Positions 52,861 to 61,417 of a DNA stretch of 64,000 nucleotides are shown here, piece after piece. Both the position numbers and the translations under genes were made by a program. Positions within the stretch are counted from its first letter, which is position 1. Each line of letters begins with the position of its first letter. This stretch comes from Burkholderia sp. WSM2232 (GTDB lineage: Bacteria > Pseudomonadota > Gammaproteobacteria > Burkholderiales > Burkholderiaceae): contig NZ_AWZV01000005.1 of the NCBI RefSeq assembly GCF_000472545.1, positions 62,001 to 126,000 of the forward strand, given 5' to 3'. The notes beneath the pieces were generated by a model that was not told the origin of the DNA, did not search any database, and saw only the letters and a program-made list of their open reading frames with translations.

Positions 52861-53843
52861 AATCGCAAACTTCCGGCAGGGCAATCGGTGCAGACCCAAC
52901 CGCGTGGTCGCGCTTGCGCAGCGTTCAGGCGCCGTGGGCGTGGTCGTTCGTGGGCGCGGTGCTGGTGTGGTTCGGCATCGTCGGCGTGTTCGGCTTCGGC
53001 ATTGCCAGCAACGTCGCGCAGACGGCGCTCACCTATGGCGTGTTCATGGTGCTCGTCGGTCTCGGGCAGATGCTCGTTATTACGTCGGGCGTCGGCAACA
53101 TCGACCTGTCGGTGCCGTCGACCATCGCGCTCGCAGGCGTGATCGGCATGCACGTAATGGGCGGAGCGAACGGGCGGATCGTGCTGGGTGTCGCGGCCGC
53201 GCTAGGTGTCGGTGCCGCGGTGGGCCTCGCGAACTACATGCTGATCAGACTGCTGCGCATTCCGCCGATCATCGCGACGCTGTCCTCCAGTTTCATCATC
53301 CAGTCGATCGCGATCACCCAAGGGCGGCAGCTTCCGCCACCGCCGCCCGCGCTCGGCGCGTTCGCGACCAGCCGTTTTCTGAACGTGCCGTATATCGCGC
53401 TTCTTGCGTTTGCGTTGTCGGCCGCGCTGGCTGTGTTGCTGCATCGCGCGGTATATGGCCGCAAGCTGTCGGCGATCGGACAGAACGCGCGGGCTGCGTG
53501 GCTCGCGGGCGTCGACGTGCATCGCACGCGCTGCCTCGCGTACCTGCTGTGCTCGATGATCGCCGCGCTCACGGCACTTCTGCTCGCGGCGACCTCGGGC
53601 GGAGCCTCGCTCGACATGGGCGTCGAGTACATGCTGATCTCGATCGCCGTGGTCGTGATCGGCGGCACGCTGGTCGCGGGCGGCAAGGCGACGATCGTCG
53701 GCGTGTGGGGCGCGTCGATGTTTCTGTTTCTCACGAACGCCGCGCTCAACGCGCTCGGCGCCGATGCGGGCGTACGCTCCATTGTCTATGGCGTGCTGAT
53801 TATCGCGGTGACGGTTGCGGCCGGCGGCAAGACCATGCGGTGA
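52857..53843 (+). CDS. CUT2-type sugar ABC transporter, permease 2
   Basis: 328 aa from the ATG at 52857, overlapping permease 1 by four bases. Conserved GVGNIDLSVPSTIALAGVIG (equivalent of the DLSIG motif), and GRKLSAIGQNARAAWLAGVDVHRTR, the cytoplasmic ATPase-coupling loop. The presence of two different permease chains suggests a heterodimeric channel, as in some autoinducer-2 and erythritol-type systems. Confidence 0.88.
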   Translation: MKSQTSGRAIGADPTAWSRLRSVQAPWAWSFVGAVLVWFGIVGVFGFGIASNVAQTALTYGVFMVLVGLGQMLVITSGVGNIDLSVPSTIALAGVIGMHVMGGANGRIVLGVAAALGVGAAVGLANYMLIRLLRIPPIIATLSSSFIIQSIAITQGRQLPPPPPALGAFATSRFLNVPYIALLAFALSAALAVLLHRAVYGRKLSAIGQNARAAWLAGVDVHRTRCLAYLLCSMIAALTALLLAATSGGASLDMGVEYMLISIAVVVIGGTLVAGGKATIVGVWGASMFLFLTNAALNALGADAGVRSIVYGVLIIAVTVAAGGKTMR

Positions 53844-53890
53844 AGAGGTGCGGGCCGCAGTTCGGATTCACATCAAGAACGAGAGGGGAC

Positions 53891-54799
53891 ATGAAATCCA
53901 GCGACTACGAAGTGCATGATGCGCGTTTCAGGCTGCTGCTTCAGCCCAATGCATTCCTGAGCCGCCTGACAGACGAATGCCTGTGGGCCGAAGGGCCGGT
54001 TTATTTCCCGGCGACAGACCTGCTCATCTGGAGCGACATACCCAACAACCGCATGCTGCGCTGGGCGCCGGGAATGGGCGTGGGCGTATTCCGCGCGCCG
54101 TCGAACTACAGCAACGGCAACACGCGCGACCGCGAGGGCCGGCTCATCACTTGCGAGCACGGCGGGCGGCGCGTGACGCGCACTGAACACGATGGCAGCG
54201 TAACCGTGCTCGCGTCGCACTTCGAGGGCAAGCGGCTGAATTCGCCGAACGATGTGATCGTTGATTCGAACGGCGGCATCTGGTTCACGGACCCCGACTA
54301 CGGCATCTTGAGCGACTACGAAGGATATCGCGCAGAGAGCGAGATCGGCCGCTGCAACGTGTACCGCATTGCGCCGGACAGCACGCGGGTGGAACTGGTC
54401 AGCGACGACTTCGTGAAGCCAAACGGTCTTGCATTGTCGCCGGACGAATCGCGCCTTTATATCGCGGATTCCGGCGCGTCGCACGACGACACGGCGCCGC
54501 GCCATATCCGCGTGTTCGACGTTGCGGGCGAGGGCCGTTTGCGCAACGGGCGCGTTTTCATCGAGATGCAAAGCGGCGTGCCGGACGGCATGCGCGTCGA
54601 CGAGCACGGCAACGTGTGGACGAGCGCCGAAGACGGCGTGCATTGCTATGCGCCGGACGGAACTCTGCTCGGCAAGATCCTGATTCCGGAGGTGGTCGCG
54701 AATCTCACGTTCGGCGGTATCAACCGCAATCGGCTGTTTATCGCGGCGACCTCGTCGGTCTATTCGCTTCACGTCGGTGTGCGCGGCGCGGGGCGCTGA
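53891..54799 (+). CDS. SMP-30/gluconolactonase-family sugar lactonase
   Basis: 302 aa from the ATG at 53891, after GAGAGGGG. Six-bladed beta-propeller with the metal-binding residues in ECLWAEGPVYFPATD (Glu), LNSPNDVIVDSNGGIWFTDPDYG (Asn) and KPNGLALSPDESRLYIADSG (Asn/Asp). It opens an aldonolactone to the aldonic acid. Its presence inside a sugar ABC operon implies that the imported sugar is oxidised to a lactone before entering the sugar-acid pathways encoded nearby; a sugar dehydrogenase is not in this operon. Confidence 0.86.
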   Translation: MKSSDYEVHDARFRLLLQPNAFLSRLTDECLWAEGPVYFPATDLLIWSDIPNNRMLRWAPGMGVGVFRAPSNYSNGNTRDREGRLITCEHGGRRVTRTEHDGSVTVLASHFEGKRLNSPNDVIVDSNGGIWFTDPDYGILSDYEGYRAESEIGRCNVYRIAPDSTRVELVSDDFVKPNGLALSPDESRLYIADSGASHDDTAPRHIRVFDVAGEGRLRNGRVFIEMQSGVPDGMRVDEHGNVWTSAEDGVHCYAPDGTLLGKILIPEVVANLTFGGINRNRLFIAATSSVYSLHVGVRGAGR

Positions 54800-54839
54800 A
54801 ACATCCCAACATTACAACATCAAAATCCGGAGACGAAAT

Positions 54840-55859
54840 ATGAAGATGACAGCAATCGCGGTGGCGCTGTGCCTCGCCACGGCATCGGCGGGCGCATCGG
54901 CGCAGGTCGCAACCGGCGATACGTCGTCGATGAAGATCGCGCTGTCGAACAATTATGCGGGCAACAGCTGGCGCCAGCAGATGCTCAAGAGCTGGTCGAA
55001 CGTCGCGGATCCGGCGGTGAAACAGAAGATCGTTGCGGCCGCACCCAGCTTCACGACGGCTGAAAGCCAGGCCACCGAACAGGTCCAGCAGATCCAGAAT
55101 CTGGTGCTGCAAGGCTACAAGGCGATTGCAGTCGATGCGGTCTCGCCCACCGCGCTCAACGGTGTCATCAAGCAGGCGTGCGGTGCGGGCGTGACAGTCG
55201 TGTCGTTCGACGGGATCGCGACCGAACCCTGCGCATACCGCATCGCGGTCGATTTTCAGGGCATGGGCCGCATGCAGGTCGATTATCTGGCGAAGCGTTT
55301 GAACGGCAAGGGCAACCTGCTGGAGATCCGCGGGCTCGCAGGTGTCTCGGTGGACGACGAGATTCATCAGGGCATCGTGGACCAGCTGAAGAAATATCCG
55401 GGGCTGAAGATCGTCGGCTCGGTACATGGCGACTGGACGCAGACCGTCGCGCAAAAACAGGTGGCGGGCATTTTGCCGACGTTGCCGAAGATCGACGGCG
55501 TTCTCACCCAGGGCGGCGACGGCTTCGGCGCCGCGCAGGCGATCAAGGCTGCCGGACGGCCGACACCGATCATCATTCTCGGCAACCGTCAGGAAGAGCT
55601 TGCATGGTGGGCCGATCAGAAGAAGAGCGGCTACGAGACGATGTCGGTGACGATTCCGCCGGGTGCGTCGACGTTCGCGTTCTGGGTCACGCAGCAGATC
55701 CTCGCCGGCAAGAAAGTGCCGCACGATATCCGCATGCCGGTGCTTGAAGTCAAACCTGATGAACTCGATGCGGTGCTCGCGAGGACACCGGCTGGTGCGC
55801 TCGCGAACAAGGAGTACTCGCGCGATGAAGTGGTCGCGGTAGTCGATGGGAAGAAGTGA
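54840..55859 (+). CDS. CUT2-type sugar ABC transporter, periplasmic binding protein 2 (paralogue)
   Basis: 339 aa from the ATG at 54840 (GGAG upstream). Signal peptide ends ASAQ, followed by VATGDTSSMKIALSNNYAGNSWRQ, nearly the same as binding protein 1 over the full length: both share KxxQGYxAIxxDAVSPTALNG, GDWTQ and QQxLAGK. Differences are concentrated in the ligand-pocket half (for example LTQGGDGFGAAQAIKAAG versus ATEGEMSFGIAQAFKAAN), so the two may bind different sugars or epimers for the same permease. Stop codon lies at the start of a tandem repeat. Confidence 0.87.
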   Translation: MKMTAIAVALCLATASAGASAQVATGDTSSMKIALSNNYAGNSWRQQMLKSWSNVADPAVKQKIVAAAPSFTTAESQATEQVQQIQNLVLQGYKAIAVDAVSPTALNGVIKQACGAGVTVVSFDGIATEPCAYRIAVDFQGMGRMQVDYLAKRLNGKGNLLEIRGLAGVSVDDEIHQGIVDQLKKYPGLKIVGSVHGDWTQTVAQKQVAGILPTLPKIDGVLTQGGDGFGAAQAIKAAGRPTPIIILGNRQEELAWWADQKKSGYETMSVTIPPGASTFAFWVTQQILAGKKVPHDIRMPVLEVKPDELDAVLARTPAGALANKEYSRDEVVAVVDGKK

Positions 55860-55911
55860 GCGCAAGCGGGTGAGCGCAAGCGGGTGAGCGCAAGCGGGTG
55901 AGCGCAAGGTG
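55856..55911 (+). repeat. 14-bp tandem repeat (about 3.8 copies)
   Basis: Unit GTGAGCGCAAGCGG repeated at 55856, 55870, 55884 and, incomplete, at 55898. The first copy includes the stop codon of the second binding-protein gene. It lies in the gap convergent with the D-lactate dehydrogenase gene; the rest of the gap (to 56052) shows nothing recognisable. Confidence 0.85.
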
Positions 55912-56052
55912 AGTCGCATGAGCCAGCAGATCGCGAGTCGTCGCCGCTCGTGGCGCCGCGATCTGCCGCATGCTTTCGAAACGATGGCAGCCTCCATGCC
56001 CCAATCTTTGGACAAGAACAGCGGGCCTCGACCGCCCGGGGTCACACGACGC

Positions 56053-57804
56053 TTAAGCGACCGGTTCGCTTACAGCTTGTGAGTTACCTTGGGAGTTGCC
56101 GTGCGACTCGCCTTCGGGCTCGCGATAAGCCGCAAACTTCGAGGTCTTGCCAATGCCCGGATTGAAGCAATTGCACGGATCGAGCTTCTGATAGAACGCG
56201 GCAAGCTCGGGCTTCGCCTCGTACAGGTGCCCCACGTTATGCTCCGCCGGATATTCGGCGCCGCGAGCGTCGAGCAATTCGAGCATTTCGTGTTCGAGCG
56301 CCATGCAGTCGTGCCCCTTCATGACAATGTAGTCCTGATGGAACACGTGACACAGAAAGTGTCCGTAATACAGCTTCAGCGTAATGGCCCGCTCGATCTT
56401 TTGCGGCAAATGCTCGAACCAGTCGCGATCGTTTCTTCTTAGCGCAATGTCGAGCGCAACGATATCTTCGACTTCCCGGTGATGCACCGCGCGATACCGA
56501 ACGGCCGCGCTCGCCGCCGCGAAGCGATGCAGGAACGCTTTGCGGCCTTCTTCGTCCGTGCATTCAAAATACGCGCCGTTTGCATCGGCGAAACGTTCCG
56601 CGAGAAAAGCCCGCGCCTCGTGAATGCCCGCCGCCGGCACCTTAAGCATCAGATGATGCTCGTAGCGGTCCCGATACTCCTTGAGCCGCGCAGGCAGATG
56701 ATCTGGCAGCAACTTGCCTAGCCATTGCAGCATGCGGTCGGTGAAATGCTTCGGCATGAAACTCAGGCGTTCGAACCACGTGTCGCAACGCGTCTTCAGG
56801 CTGAAGAACATCGGCAGTCGTTCGGTGCCGAACCGGTCAATGATGACAAACAGATCCTTGCCGTACTTCTTCGCCACATCGAATGCATCGCGATGCATGT
56901 ACTCGCCTGCAATGGGCAGATACTCGAAGTTCGCGAGCGCATGGCGGCGAATATCGGTGAGCACGCCCGTGTCGTTTGTGCCGATGTAGAAGACCTTTGC
57001 GCCGCTCTCGGCAGCGAACGTGTCGAGACGCACGGCGAAGGTCATGACCTTGCCCGCGGAACCGGACGCCTCGAACAGACGGCGCGGATCGGCGTTAAAG
57101 CGCGCGGGTGTCGAAGCATCCACATCGCGCACATGGGTCGCGTATTCGCGGTCGGACGCGGCTGCGCCCGCGCTTACGTCGCCGGGGTCGAACGTGCCGT
57201 TCTCGATGCGTGTCAGCACGTCCTTAGGCGACTCGCCCAGTTCTATGCCGAGATGATTCACAAGCCGCAAGGTGCCGGTCGCATCGACGGCCGCGAACAG
57301 CGCCATCTCCGTATAAGCCGGCCCGCGATGCACGAGCGAGCCGCCCGAATTGTTGCTGATGCCACCCAGCACCGATGCGCCAATGCACGATGAGCCGATC
57401 ACCGAATGCGGCTCGCGCCCGAGCGGCTTTAACGTGCGTTCCAGCTGATCGAGCGTCGTGCCGCCGATGCACACGACCTGCCTGCCGCCGTCGAGCAGAT
57501 GAATGCGCTTGATGCGAGTCGTGCTGACGATGACGATATCGCGATCGTAGTCATCTCCGGCGGGTGTCGAACCGCCGGTCAGTCCCGTGTTCGATGCCTG
57601 CGTAATGACGATGACACGCGCCGCGACGCATGCGCAGAGCGCCTGCCATTGCTCGTACAGGGTGCCCGGACGAACCACGGCTAGCACGCGCCCCGTGCCG
57701 AAGCGGTAACCCGTGCGATAGCGGCGCGTTTGCGCATCGCCGGTCAGCAAGTGGCTCGCACCGACGATCTCGCGCAGTGAGGTTAGCAAAGCAGTGTCGG
57801 ACAT
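56053..57804 (-). CDS. dld: Quinone-dependent D-lactate dehydrogenase (Dld type)
   Basis: 583 aa, close to the E. coli Dld length. FAD-binding PCMH domain at residues about 40-210 (VITQASNTGLTGGSTP, VIGSSCIGASVLGGISNNSGGSLVHRGPAYTE). The membrane-associated Lact-deh-memb region (MFFSLKTRCDTWFERLSFMPKHFTDRMLQWLGKLLPDHLP, in parts) follows, and the C-terminus has the FAD/substrate part AEYPAEHNVGHLYEAKP. It oxidises D-lactate to pyruvate at the inner membrane, feeding electrons to quinone. It is followed on the plus side by a convergent ABC operon, and its upstream neighbour is an MFS carrier under an FCD regulator. Confidence 0.9.
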   Translation of the reverse strand: MSDTALLTSLREIVGASHLLTGDAQTRRYRTGYRFGTGRVLAVVRPGTLYEQWQALCACVAARVIVITQASNTGLTGGSTPAGDDYDRDIVIVSTTRIKRIHLLDGGRQVVCIGGTTLDQLERTLKPLGREPHSVIGSSCIGASVLGGISNNSGGSLVHRGPAYTEMALFAAVDATGTLRLVNHLGIELGESPKDVLTRIENGTFDPGDVSAGAAASDREYATHVRDVDASTPARFNADPRRLFEASGSAGKVMTFAVRLDTFAAESGAKVFYIGTNDTGVLTDIRRHALANFEYLPIAGEYMHRDAFDVAKKYGKDLFVIIDRFGTERLPMFFSLKTRCDTWFERLSFMPKHFTDRMLQWLGKLLPDHLPARLKEYRDRYEHHLMLKVPAAGIHEARAFLAERFADANGAYFECTDEEGRKAFLHRFAAASAAVRYRAVHHREVEDIVALDIALRRNDRDWFEHLPQKIERAITLKLYYGHFLCHVFHQDYIVMKGHDCMALEHEMLELLDARGAEYPAEHNVGHLYEAKPELAAFYQKLDPCNCFNPGIGKTSKFAAYREPEGESHGNSQGNSQAVSEPVA

Positions 57805-57853
57805 GATGCCCTCGAACCTTGGGTGAGTCGTACCCGATCTAAATGGGACTTTT

Positions 57854-57908
57854 GTGCGGCTTATGTGTGGCTTATGTGCGGCTTATGTGCGGCTTATGGG
57901 CGACTCAT
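57854..57908 (+). repeat. 11-bp tandem repeat (four copies plus a degenerate fifth)
   Basis: Unit GTGCGGCTTAT at 57854, 57865 (one substitution), 57876 and 57887, then a decayed copy 57898-57908. It occupies most of the short gap between the dld start and the stop of the MFS gene on the same strand. Confidence 0.88.
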
Positions 57909-57915
57909 ATGCCAG

Positions 57916-59244
57916 TTAAACGCGGCTCTGCCGAGTCGGCGTCGGCGGCGCGGAGCGCGCGACGCCGCGTTGCATCAGCGTGAGAACGGCGCCCACGAAC
58001 AGCGCGAACGCGACGAACAGGAGACCCGCGTTCGTGCTGTGCGTGACATCCTTCATCCAGCCGATGATCGACGGGCTCACGAAGCCAGCAAGGTTGCCGA
58101 CGGAGTTGATCATTGCGATGCCCGCGGCCGCGGCCGTCCCCGACAGCACGCTGCTCGGATAGGTCCAGAAGACGGGCATCATCGAGAGGACGCCGGCGGT
58201 TGCGGCCGACAGCGTAATCAGCACCAGCACGAGGTTGTCCGTGTACAGGGTGCTCGCATAGAAGCCGATTGCAGCAGCAATGGCAGCCGTCGCCAGATGC
58301 CAGCGCCGCTCGCGACGTTCGTCCGAGCTTTTCGCGACCCGCACCATCGACACGATGGCGACCGCGTAAGGCACGGCGCTCAGCAGCCCGACAGCGAATG
58401 CGTCCTTGACGCCCGCGGCCTTGACGAGCGTCGGCAGATAGAAGCTCACGCCGTAGAGGCCCATCATGCAGCAGAAGTAGATCGCCGCCAGATGCCACAC
58501 GCGACCATTCGAGACCACAGCCTTCAGCGAATGATCGGCGTTCACATTGCCATCGCGGGCGAGATTGGCTTCGAGAAGCTTCTTCTGCGATTCGTCCAGC
58601 CACGATGCAGCGCGAATGCCGTTAGGCAGCAAAAACAGCACGAGAACGCCGAGCACGAGCGATGGTGCCGCTTCGATCAGATAGAGCCATTGCCAGTTCG
58701 ACATGCCATGCACGCCGTTGAACACCTGCATGATCCAGCCCGACAGCGGACCGCCCACGACGCCTGCCACCGGAATGCCGATCATGAACAGCGCGTTCAT
58801 GCGGCCGCGCCGGCTTGACGGATACCAGTAGGTCAGATACAGCACGATGCCGGGAAAGAAACCCGCTTCCGCCACGCCCAGCAAAAAGCGCACGAGATAG
58901 AACATGGCGGGCGTTTTGACGAACAGCGATGCCGCCGATACTACCGCCCACGTCATCATGATGCGGCTGATCCACACCCGGGCGCCCACGCGATGCAAAA
59001 GCACGTTGCTCGGCACCTCGAACAGGAAATAGCCGATGAAAAAAATGCCCGCGCCAAGGCCGTACACGGACTCGCTGAACTTGAGGTCGCTCAGCATCTG
59101 CAGCTTCGCGAAACCCACGTTCACGCGGTCCAGATACGCCGCGACATAGCAGATGAAAAGAAACGGAAGCAGACGCCAGGTCACTTTTGCGTACGTGGCG
59201 TTCTCGAAACCGGCGGAGGATGCCGGGCTGAGGGGCGGGTTCAT
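57916..59244 (-). CDS. MFS transporter, ACS family
   Basis: 442 aa, ATG after AGGAG, twelve helices. LDRVNVGFAKLQMLSDLKF after helix 1 and RFLLGVAEAGFFPGIVLYLTYWYPSSRRGRM (parts) mark the ACS family; it is paralogous to the transporter at 37655-38998. Next to D-lactate dehydrogenase and an FCD regulator, it probably takes up D-lactate, a related 2-hydroxyacid or a sugar acid. An FCD operator dyad lies about 94 bp upstream of its start. Confidence 0.83.
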   Translation of the reverse strand: MNPPLSPASSAGFENATYAKVTWRLLPFLFICYVAAYLDRVNVGFAKLQMLSDLKFSESVYGLGAGIFFIGYFLFEVPSNVLLHRVGARVWISRIMMTWAVVSAASLFVKTPAMFYLVRFLLGVAEAGFFPGIVLYLTYWYPSSRRGRMNALFMIGIPVAGVVGGPLSGWIMQVFNGVHGMSNWQWLYLIEAAPSLVLGVLVLFLLPNGIRAASWLDESQKKLLEANLARDGNVNADHSLKAVVSNGRVWHLAAIYFCCMMGLYGVSFYLPTLVKAAGVKDAFAVGLLSAVPYAVAIVSMVRVAKSSDERRERRWHLATAAIAAAIGFYASTLYTDNLVLVLITLSAATAGVLSMMPVFWTYPSSVLSGTAAAAGIAMINSVGNLAGFVSPSIIGWMKDVTHSTNAGLLFVAFALFVGAVLTLMQRGVARSAPPTPTRQSRV

Positions 59245-59337
59245 CGACTGTCTCCTGATGCGTGCGGCCTGTTGCCGCTACTGACTGAATGTCGCGCATT
59301 GTTCCGCGTCAGCGGGAAACTGTCGATATGCCAAAGT

Positions 59338-59352
59338 ACTGGTCCGACCAGT
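59338..59352. promoter_or_regulatory. FCD-regulator operator ACTGGTCCGACCAGT
   Basis: Perfect seven-base arms around a single base, containing the FadR/FCD half-sites TGGTC and GACCA. It is between the MFS start and the 3' end of the FCD gene, so it likely controls the MFS-dld unit. Confidence 0.82.
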
Positions 59353-59393
59353 TTGTTTTGCCGTGCCAGCCTGCCATACAGCTGAGGAAACTA

Positions 59394-60164
59394 CTATTGC
59401 CAGCCGTTCAGGCGCAGCGTGGCTCGCACGAGACGCTGCTCTTCTCCGTCTATTTCGCGCAGACAGGCGGTGGTCGTGGCGATATGCGAGCTCGCCGCGC
59501 GCCGCGCCTGCTCGGGCTGTTTGCCGGTGACGGCCTTGTAGAGCCGCGCATGCTGGCGGTCGATGACGCGCTTTTCCGCCGTGCGGTGATAGAGGTTGTT
59601 GACCGATGCGAAGACCGAACTCAGCAGCAGGTCCGTGAGGGATGTCAGGGTATGCACCAGCACCGGATTGTGCGAGGCCTCGCAGATCGCGAGATGGAAC
59701 GCGTAGTCGAGTCGCGCGCGCCTGGTTTCGCCGATGTCAGGGTTGTTGTTCGCCGCGAGCATCTCTTCATAGCGCCGGGTGATCAGCGCGTAGTCGGCCT
59801 GGGTGCCACGCAGCGCGGCAAGCCGTGCGGATTCGGCCTCCAGCATCTCGCGCACTTCGAAGATGTCGTAGAGCGTGCGCGGCTGCGATCCGAGCAGATG
59901 CATCATCGGCGAAAGCGCGGGTTGCGAGGTCAGCGCCGCGACGAACGAGCCGCGCCCGTGCGACGTTTCGATAATCTTGCGCGCGCGCAGCACCTTCAGT
60001 CCCTCGCGCAGCGCGGAGCGCGATACGCCGAGCTTGACTGTCAGGCGGCGCTCGGATGGCAGCGCTTGACCCGGCTTGAGCACGCCGTCGACGATCAGGC
60101 TTTCGATGCGCGCGGCCACCACGTCGGCCACCTGCGAGCCGGATTCCGTATCGTCCCTTTCCAT
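59394..60164 (-). CDS. GntR-family regulator, FadR/FCD type
   Basis: 256 aa from the ATG at 60164, a few bases after GAGGGG; a GTG at 60188 lies inside the operator and is less likely. Winged helix at about 10-75 (VVAARIESLIVDGVLKPGQALPSERRLTVKLGVSRSALREGLKVLR, in parts), then the FCD helical bundle with metal-binding residues (YAFHLAICEASHNPVLV, RVIDRQHARLYKAV). It is expected to respond to D-lactate, a 2-hydroxyacid or a sugar acid. Two operators, one in front of the MFS and one in front of itself, show regulation of the neighbours and autoregulation. Confidence 0.88.
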   Translation of the reverse strand: MERDDTESGSQVADVVAARIESLIVDGVLKPGQALPSERRLTVKLGVSRSALREGLKVLRARKIIETSHGRGSFVAALTSQPALSPMMHLLGSQPRTLYDIFEVREMLEAESARLAALRGTQADYALITRRYEEMLAANNNPDIGETRRARLDYAFHLAICEASHNPVLVHTLTSLTDLLLSSVFASVNNLYHRTAEKRVIDRQHARLYKAVTGKQPEQARRAASSHIATTTACLREIDGEEQRLVRATLRLNGWQ

Positions 60165-60493
60165 GCGCCCCTCTACTGGTCGGACCACTGTCGGATCATA
60201 CTAGCGCGCGAGGAAGGATGATGGCAAGGCAGGACGGGCAGGGGCCAGAGGATGTTTTCGGCAAGCCGCTCCGCGTGGAGCGCGGCGCTCGTCGTCCCGC
60301 GAGCGATGTAACGGCCGCCTCGGCCGCGTCCTGCAACGGTGCCGACCGACTGCAATGGGACGCTTGGCGCGACGCCTACGTGGGTTCGGCAGAGAAGGTG
60401 TACGGCACGGGCATTGCCAACAGCCACGCGTTGTCAGCCCGCCTGCGCAGAGCCGCGCTTGGCGAACTGTGCAGTACCGGCTGCCCGCATGCC
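60165..60493. other. Intergenic region between FCD regulator and SDR gene
   Basis: About 330 bp. It starts with the operator at 60175-60189; beyond that no gene, repeat or terminator was recognised. Confidence 0.45.
60175..60189. promoter_or_regulatory. FCD-regulator operator ACTGGTCGGACCACT
   Basis: Same dyad as at 59338-59352 with one arm base changed, 10 bp upstream of the regulator's ATG, where binding would block its own transcription or translation start. Confidence 0.78.
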
Positions 60494-61294
60494 TTAAATC
60501 TCCAGCACTCCCGCCGCCATAAACCCGCCGTCTACCGGCAGCGTCTGTCCGTTCACGTAAGAAGCGCGTTCCGAGCACAGGAAGGCGACGACCGAGGCGA
60601 TCTCGTCCGGCACGCCATAGCGTCCGGCGGGCACCGCGCGCGTGTAGTTCTCGCGCGCCACCTGCGAATGAAGATCGAGCGTCATCGGCGTGTCCACCGG
60701 GCCGGGGGCAATGCCGTTGGTCGTAATGCCATACTCGGCGAGTTCAATGGCCATCTGCCGCGTGAGACCGATCACCGCTGCCTTCGACGTGCCATACGCG
60801 GTACGCCCCATGCTCGCGCGCAGTCCGCTGACCGACGCAATATTCACGATGCGCCCCCAGCCGGCCTGGCGCATGAGCCGGGCGGCACGCTGGCCGCACA
60901 ACATCGGCCCGGTTACATTGACGTCGAATACCTTGCGCCAATGCTCGACCGGATAATCGATAAACGGAAAGGTCTTCGCAATGCCTGCGTTGTTCACGAG
61001 AATGTCGCAGCGGCCAAACTGCCCGTCAATCGCTGCGAACGCCTCGTCGATCGACGAGGCATCCGAGACGTCGAGCCGCACCGCGTACGCCTCGCGACCG
61101 GCCGCGCACAGCGAGCCGGCCAGATCGTTCGCCGAATGAGTATTGATATCGCCGACGAAGACAATGTGCCCAGCCTCGGCGAGTTGTTGCGAGATCGCCG
61201 CGCCGATGCCGGCGCCCCCGCCGGTCACGAGGGCGACGCGCGGATGGGCGGGAAGGGAGCGGTCACGGCGGAAGGTTTCGATATTCTGATTCAC
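60494..61294 (-). CDS. Short-chain dehydrogenase/reductase (SDR)
   Basis: 266 aa from a GTG at 61294 (GAGAG upstream). NAD(P)-binding TGGGAGIGAA near residues 24-33, NNAGIAKTFP, catalytic Ser in IASVSGL and Tyr-x-x-x-Lys in YGTSK. C-terminal PVDTPMTLDL and GQTLPVDGG are usual for classical SDRs. The substrate may be a sugar, a sugar acid or a hydroxyacid. It shares direction with the TRAP transporter genes 124 bp away and may act on the transported compound. Confidence 0.86.
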   Translation of the reverse strand: MNQNIETFRRDRSLPAHPRVALVTGGGAGIGAAISQQLAEAGHIVFVGDINTHSANDLAGSLCAAGREAYAVRLDVSDASSIDEAFAAIDGQFGRCDILVNNAGIAKTFPFIDYPVEHWRKVFDVNVTGPMLCGQRAARLMRQAGWGRIVNIASVSGLRASMGRTAYGTSKAAVIGLTRQMAIELAEYGITTNGIAPGPVDTPMTLDLHSQVARENYTRAVPAGRYGVPDEIASVVAFLCSERASYVNGQTLPVDGGFMAAGVLEI

Positions 61295-61417
61295 TGCGCA
61301 CTCTCGAATGAATGATTGGAGACGAAACGAAAGACTGTAGATAGATGATCGGAACGGCGAACACGACAATGTGTAAAGCTGTTGGCCCGGTTGCGTTCGT
61401 ATCGGCGCTCTATCGCT

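Noticed and set aside
55856..57908. CRISPR array
   Set aside because: The repeats are 11 and 14 bp, directly adjacent without spacers, and no cas genes are present.
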